Assembly: GCA_934486825.1 (NCBI GenBank)
Contig: CAKSQF010000032.1
Span: 1 to 8,260, forward strand
DNA: 8,260 nt
Source of the DNA: an uncultured Eubacteriales bacterium
GTDB lineage: Bacteria > Bacillota > Clostridia > Oscillospirales > CAG-272
Direction: 5' to 3'
In this document: one piece after another, positions 5,305 through 8,260 of the stretch
Layout of the letters: each line of letters begins with the position of its first letter
How positions within the stretch are numbered: the first letter of the stretch is position 1
Notes under the pieces: generated by a model
The model's database searches: none
Seen by the model: only the letters and a program-made list of their open reading frames with translations
Told to the model about the DNA's origin: nothing
Program-made: the position numbers and the translations under genes

Positions 5305-5347
5305 ATACTTCCCCATAAACAGCGAATATGTTGCCCACAAACAGCGA
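5305..5347. repeat. Imperfect tandem repeat upstream of the HTH gene
   Basis: Two adjoining units, 5305-5325 (21 bp) and 5326-5347 (22 bp), share the pattern ATA--T--CCCA-AAACAGCGA. They lie 43-85 bases above the start codon of the HTH gene and just above a possible extended -10 box (TGCCATAAT, 5290-5282). Helically phased direct repeats beside an HTH gene suggest an operator for autoregulation. Function is inferred. Confidence 0.45.
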
Positions 5348-5543
5348 GACACATTTTTGTTTGTCAATAACCAAAGTTCTCCGCCGCCCCAAGTTTATAT
5401 GTTTGAGATTCAAATCCCCGTGGACGCCTGCCACTTTTTCGGCTTAAAAAGACGTTCCTGTTTGTTCGTCATTGACAAAAACGGCATACCCGTCGGTTTT
5501 ACTTTTACCGTTTCATATCCGATACTGACAACAGGAAGACGAC
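5348..5543. other. Intergenic stretch without a supported gene
   Basis: Open frames exist on both strands but lack ribosome sites and recognisable domains. On the minus strand, ACGG/CCGT around 5481-5493 with a following T5 could be a weak terminator for the HD-domain gene, whose stop is at 5544. The text of this stretch reads with coding-like bias in more than one frame, which may mean a decayed gene or a dispersed intergenic repeat; neither can be shown here. Confidence 0.3.
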
Positions 5544-6200
5544 TCACATAAGACGTTGATTGTTTATAGTGAGCCGGAAGCAGAGTCCGAGTTTTTCGGC
5601 AGCTTTGCGACAAAGAAGCATACGACCGAGAAAAATTTCAAAATAGTCGGTTATGGGACATATTTCGGTGTTTATTGATAATTTCAATAAAATTTCCTTT
5701 TTCTCTGGATCAATCGACAGGTCGGTTTTTGTCACCGAGTAGTTCACTCTGTCATGTATATCAAATGTTGACATGTCACGATTGCGAACCCGCGTTCTTC
5801 GTACATCCGATTTGTCGGCAATAATCAACGCCGCGGCAATCGAATTTACAGGCACACCCGTTCCTTCATCGTGATTTCCGATTGCGGTCGTAATCAAAGC
5901 GATTTCTTTCGGATCAAACCCCATCTTATCGAGCAGTCGAAATGCCATTATTGCTCCGCTCTGGCTGTGATCGATACGATTGACAAGATTGCCGATGTCA
6001 TGAAGGTATCCGGCAATTTTTCCGAGTTCGATACTGCGTTCATCGGCTCCGAGCGTTTTGAGAATATATTCGACGCGCGTTGCGACGGTTGTTACATGCG
6101 CAAAACTGTGCTCCGTATATCCGAGAGCAAGAAGTGAACGGTCTGCTTCTTCGATATAGGTTCTTATCGAACTGTTTTTTGTTATATCCTCATATGTCAT
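5544..6200 (-). CDS. HD-domain phosphohydrolase family protein
   Basis: A 218-residue cytosolic protein of the HD superfamily of metal-dependent phosphohydrolases. The metal ligands are visible: His35 (HSFAHV, 31-36), the HD pair His67-Asp68 in GYLHDIGN, His110-Asp111 in GNHDEGTG, and Asp129 in ADKSD. The following VRNRDMSTFDIHDRVNY and DYFEIFLGRMLLCRKAAEKL are strongly patterned, as in a widespread but uncharacterised clostridial HD family; the substrate is unknown. The start at 6200 is chosen over upstream codons because the earlier stretch lies within the spacer and overlaps the preceding gene; GGGGA at 6213-6209 is a modest ribosome site. Only 19 bases separate it from the ketopantoate reductase stop, so it is the last gene of a three-gene operon. 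A metabolic link to its neighbours is not evident from its sequence. Confidence 0.88.
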   Translation of the reverse strand: MTYEDITKNSSIRTYIEEADRSLLALGYTEHSFAHVTTVATRVEYILKTLGADERSIELGKIAGYLHDIGNLVNRIDHSQSGAIMAFRLLDKMGFDPKEIALITTAIGNHDEGTGVPVNSIAAALIIADKSDVRRTRVRNRDMSTFDIHDRVNYSVTKTDLSIDPEKKEILLKLSINTEICPITDYFEIFLGRMLLCRKAAEKLGLCFRLTINNQRLM

Positions 6201-6219
6201 CCGGCGTATCCCCGCTTTT

Positions 6220-7137
6220 TTAATTTTTCGTTGATTCTTCTTTTGCGTGTATGAGCTGTGTAATTGCATCATGATACGGTGTCGGACAACCGTATTTTTT
6301 CCCCAGTCTGCCGACTGCGCCGTTTATAAAGTCGATCTCGGTTTTTCTGCCGTGTTCAATGTCCTGACACATTGATGCTTTTCCTGTGCCGTCATAAGAT
6401 GCAACCCTGAAAACATCGGCTTTGACCTGTTCGATGTCGAAATTAAGTCCCTCGCATTCCGCAACACGTACAGCCTCTTCCAAAAGTGATACGGAAAGAG
6501 TTTTTGCGTATTCGTTTTCGGCAATAAACCCGATGTGTGTTCCGAGAATCGCGGTTATGGGATTGATCGTCATATTAACAAAGAGCTTCTTCCATATGAG
6601 CTCCATGACGTTCTCCGAATATTCTGCTTCTATTCCGGCAGCTGAAAAGGCGGATACAACTTCTTTTGCGGCATCTGCATCGCCGACAACAGAGCCTATA
6701 ACCGTGGGTCCGGCACCGCTGTGATATATATGTCCGGGTGAAAGTGTCACACAGTTGTGTTTTGTCGTTCCGACGAGAATTTTTCTTCTGTCTACATATT
6801 TTCCGATTACCTCATCATTGCCGAGTCCGTTCTGCAAGGTGAGAAAATATTTGCAATTGTCGGCAAGCGCAATGTTTTCCGAAAGTGCGGCATCGCTTGA
6901 TGTATCTTTAACGAAAAGGATAACAAGATCATTCTTTTCGGTGTATTGTCCGCTTTTGAATATATTGATTTTTACGGTTCTTTCGGAAGAATCCTTTTCT
7001 TTTACGGTTATTCCGTTTTCGGCTATCATGCTTACCGTTTTGTCATACGAATCTATAAGAGTTACGTCATGCTTTCCGGACAAAAGACAGGCATAGAGAC
7101 ATCCCATTGAGCCTGCGCCGATGATTGTTATCTTCAT
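6220..7137 (-). CDS. panE: Ketopantoate reductase family protein (2-dehydropantoate 2-reductase)
   Basis: A 305-residue NADP-dependent reductase converting 2-dehydropantoate to pantoate in pantothenate and CoA synthesis. The N-terminal Rossmann fold opens with GAGSMG (7-12). LFVKDTSSD (74-82) and LQNGLGNDE (101-109, with Asn103) line the cofactor site. The C-terminal helical domain has WKKLFVNMTINPITA with catalytic Lys184, and SMCQDIEHGRKTEID with Ser255 and Glu267, matching the known E. coli active-site set. Length is normal. ATG at 7137 follows GGGGTGA (7151-7145) by seven bases; a TTG two codons earlier is less likely. It begins 17 bases after the aminotransferase stop. Some members of this family reduce branched-chain 2-keto acids to D-2-hydroxyacids, as described for the lactococcal enzyme, and the aminotransferase neighbour makes that an equal possibility. 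Confidence 0.88.
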   Translation of the reverse strand: MKITIIGAGSMGCLYACLLSGKHDVTLIDSYDKTVSMIAENGITVKEKDSSERTVKINIFKSGQYTEKNDLVILFVKDTSSDAALSENIALADNCKYFLTLQNGLGNDEVIGKYVDRRKILVGTTKHNCVTLSPGHIYHSGAGPTVIGSVVGDADAAKEVVSAFSAAGIEAEYSENVMELIWKKLFVNMTINPITAILGTHIGFIAENEYAKTLSVSLLEEAVRVAECEGLNFDIEQVKADVFRVASYDGTGKASMCQDIEHGRKTEIDFINGAVGRLGKKYGCPTPYHDAITQLIHAKEESTKN

Positions 7138-7154
7138 TTGCAATTCACCCCGTT

Positions 7155-8177
7155 TCAGATTTCAAGTATCCAGCCGGCAGGCGCTTCGATCTTACCGAGC
7201 TGAATGTTGCGGAGCGTTTCGTAAAGACGCTTTGTATACGGTCCCATTTCGGACATACCGGCAGGGAAGCATATTTCTTTTCCGTGGTCAACAATTTTTC
7301 CGATCGGCGAAATAACTGCTGCCGTTCCGCAAAGTCCGCACTCGGCAAAATTTCCGATTTCGCTGATTGCGACAGGTCTTTCCTCAACCCGCATGCCAAG
7401 CAGATTTTCCGCCACATACAGGAGAGAACGTCTGGTGATCGACGGAAGTATAGTCGAAGATTTCGGCGTAACGAGCTTTCCGTCTTTTGTTATGAATATT
7501 ATGTTTGCACCGCCGGTTTCTTCGATATAGGTACGTGTTGCCGAATCAAGATAAATATTTTCATCATATCCGAGCTTGTGCGCTTCAACTATCTGATAGA
7601 GGCTCATTGCATAGTTGAGTCCGGCTTTAATATGACCCGTGCCGTGCGGAGCGGCTCTGTCAAGATCGCATACACGGACGGTAAGCGGCTTGACTCCGCC
7701 TTTAAAATACGGTCCGACCGGAGTTGCAAATATTCTGAACTCAAATTCGGATGCCGGCTTTACGCCGACGACAGGTGTGGTTCCGAACATATACGGACGC
7801 AGATAGAGAGAAGCGCCGGTGCCGTACGGAGGAACAAATGCTTCGTTGGCTTTTACCACAGCTTTGACTGCCGATATGAATTTGTCCTCATCAAATACCG
7901 GCATGCACATTCTGCGGCACGACTGTGCCATCCGTTCCGCATTAAGGTCGGGACGGAAACAAACTATTCTTTTGTCATATGTTTCGTATGCCTTCAGACC
8001 CTCAAATGCCGTTTGTGCGTACTGTAATACACACGCGCTCTCGTTCAGAACAATGTTGTCGTCGTCTGACAGTCCGCCTTCATCCCATTTGCCGTCTTTA
8101 TAATGCGCAACGAATCTTTTATCTGTTTTGATGTATCCGAAGCCGATGTTTTCCCAATCAATTTTCTTTTTTTCCAT
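7155..8177 (-). CDS. ilvE: Branched-chain amino acid aminotransferase
   Basis: A 340-residue PLP enzyme of fold type IV that interconverts leucine, isoleucine and valine with their 2-keto acids, using 2-oxoglutarate/glutamate. The length and the pattern match the longer BCAT form (eukaryote-like group) rather than the ~300-residue E. coli type. Visible marks: QTAFEGLKAY (55-64), LYLRPYMFGT (124-133), the PLP lysine Lys184 in GTGHIKAGLNYA, EETGGANIIF (219-228) and GTAAVISPIG (284-293), which bind PLP phosphate and substrate. ATG at 8177 has GAGGAG at 8194-8189. It is the first gene of a minus-strand operon with the ketopantoate reductase gene and the HD gene. The short leader holds no T-box or other attenuator, so control would be at the promoter. 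Confidence 0.95.
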   Translation of the reverse strand: MEKKKIDWENIGFGYIKTDKRFVAHYKDGKWDEGGLSDDDNIVLNESACVLQYAQTAFEGLKAYETYDKRIVCFRPDLNAERMAQSCRRMCMPVFDEDKFISAVKAVVKANEAFVPPYGTGASLYLRPYMFGTTPVVGVKPASEFEFRIFATPVGPYFKGGVKPLTVRVCDLDRAAPHGTGHIKAGLNYAMSLYQIVEAHKLGYDENIYLDSATRTYIEETGGANIIFITKDGKLVTPKSSTILPSITRRSLLYVAENLLGMRVEERPVAISEIGNFAECGLCGTAAVISPIGKIVDHGKEICFPAGMSEMGPYTKRLYETLRNIQLGKIEAPAGWILEI

Positions 8178-8202
8178 GATTATTTATTCTCCTCGTATAA
8201 TA

Positions 8203-8232
8203 AATATAGTAGTTTTTAGAGTTCCTCTCCAA
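8203..8232 (-). promoter_or_regulatory. Possible promoter of the ilvE operon
   Basis: On the minus strand, TTGGAG (8232-8227) and TATATT (8208-8203) are 18 bp apart, with a predicted start just above the ribosome site. The -35 box is weak. The site overlaps an imperfect palindrome at 8220-8237, AGTTC (8220-8224) facing GAACT (8233-8237). Confidence 0.4.
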
Positions 8233-8236
8233 GAAC

Positions 8237-8247
8237 TATGGTATAAT
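8237..8247 (+). promoter_or_regulatory. Extended -10 promoter facing right, out of the window
   Basis: TATGGTATAAT has a perfect -10 box (8242-8247) preceded by the TG extension. No good -35 is seen at the proper distance. It would drive a gene starting beyond 8260, divergent from ilvE. Confidence 0.5.
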
Positions 8248-8260
8248 TGTTTAGATGCTG

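Noticed and set aside
5263..5367. N-terminal extension of the HTH membrane protein
   Set aside because: The extension crosses the ribosome site and the tandem repeat; the start at 5262 has GAGGTG at a proper distance and directly precedes the HTH domain.
6201..6272. N-terminal extension of the HD protein
   Set aside because: It would overlap the end of the ketopantoate reductase gene by 53 bases and adds a Lys/Gln-rich stretch unlike the family.
7125..8027. Long plus-strand frame (300 codons) opposite ilvE
   Set aside because: Shadow of the aminotransferase gene, Cys/Arg/Phe-rich without domain pattern or ribosome site.
1..8260. CRISPR array or insertion sequence with terminal inverted repeats
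   Set aside because: No regularly spaced repeats and no transposase motifs; the only repeats are the att-like, arm-like and operator-like ones listed.
8178..8260. T-box or leucine-type attenuator before ilvE
   Set aside because: The leader after the likely promoter is about 20 bases, too short for a riboswitch, and no T-box sequence is present.

Overview
The window looks like a piece of a Firmicutes chromosome, most likely an uncultured clostridial gut-type bacterium. The reasons are strong Shine-Dalgarno sites, near-consensus sigma-A promoters, intrinsic terminators, CCA-encoding tRNAs and the protein families seen. No taxonomic marker is present, so this is an inference.

Left region (1-1235) is the edge of an integrated mobile element at a tRNA cluster. 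The C-terminal two-thirds or so of a tyrosine recombinase ends at 542. It is followed by an intact tRNA-Leu(CAA) on the minus strand with its own terminator. A second, truncated copy of the 5' half of that tRNA lies 146 bp further right. The two copies share an exact 44-bp direct repeat (733-776 and 923-966), the expected appearance of an attachment-site core. Repeats of GGAGGGACAT lie on both sides of the intact tRNA and could be integrase arm sites. The good minus-strand promoter is next to the truncated copy, not the intact one. A tRNA-Arg(CCG) with a consensus promoter and terminator follows on the plus strand.

The next stretch (1236-1760) carries no convincing gene, only a small possible coding remnant and a terminator hairpin. 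From 1763 to 2397 (minus) lies a hybrid pseudogene: the first ~60 residues of a large glycoside hydrolase joined in frame to the C-terminal part of a CYTH-domain protein, which is itself frameshifted near its end.

The centre (2390-4448) is a divergent sugar-use unit: an AraC-family regulator to the left and a xylose-isomerase-like TIM-barrel sugar-phosphate isomerase/epimerase to the right. An identical 20-bp site, in inverted orientation, runs into the -35 box of each of the two divergent promoters. This is a strong candidate operator for the regulator. The glycoside hydrolase fragment overlaps the regulator's stop codon, so it was probably part of the same locus before a deletion destroyed it.

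The right part is all on the minus strand. A small Cro/CI-type regulator with two membrane segments is at 4726-5262. A tight three-gene set at 5544-8177 reads branched-chain aminotransferase, ketopantoate reductase family protein, then an HD-domain phosphohydrolase. The first two share 2-keto-acid chemistry: either valine/2-ketoisovalerate to pantoate, or branched-chain keto acid to 2-hydroxyacid. A divergent promoter for a gene beyond the window sits at the right edge. I do not see a clearly new defence or mobile system; the most useful leads are the attachment-site arrangement, the paired operator and the fused pseudogene.
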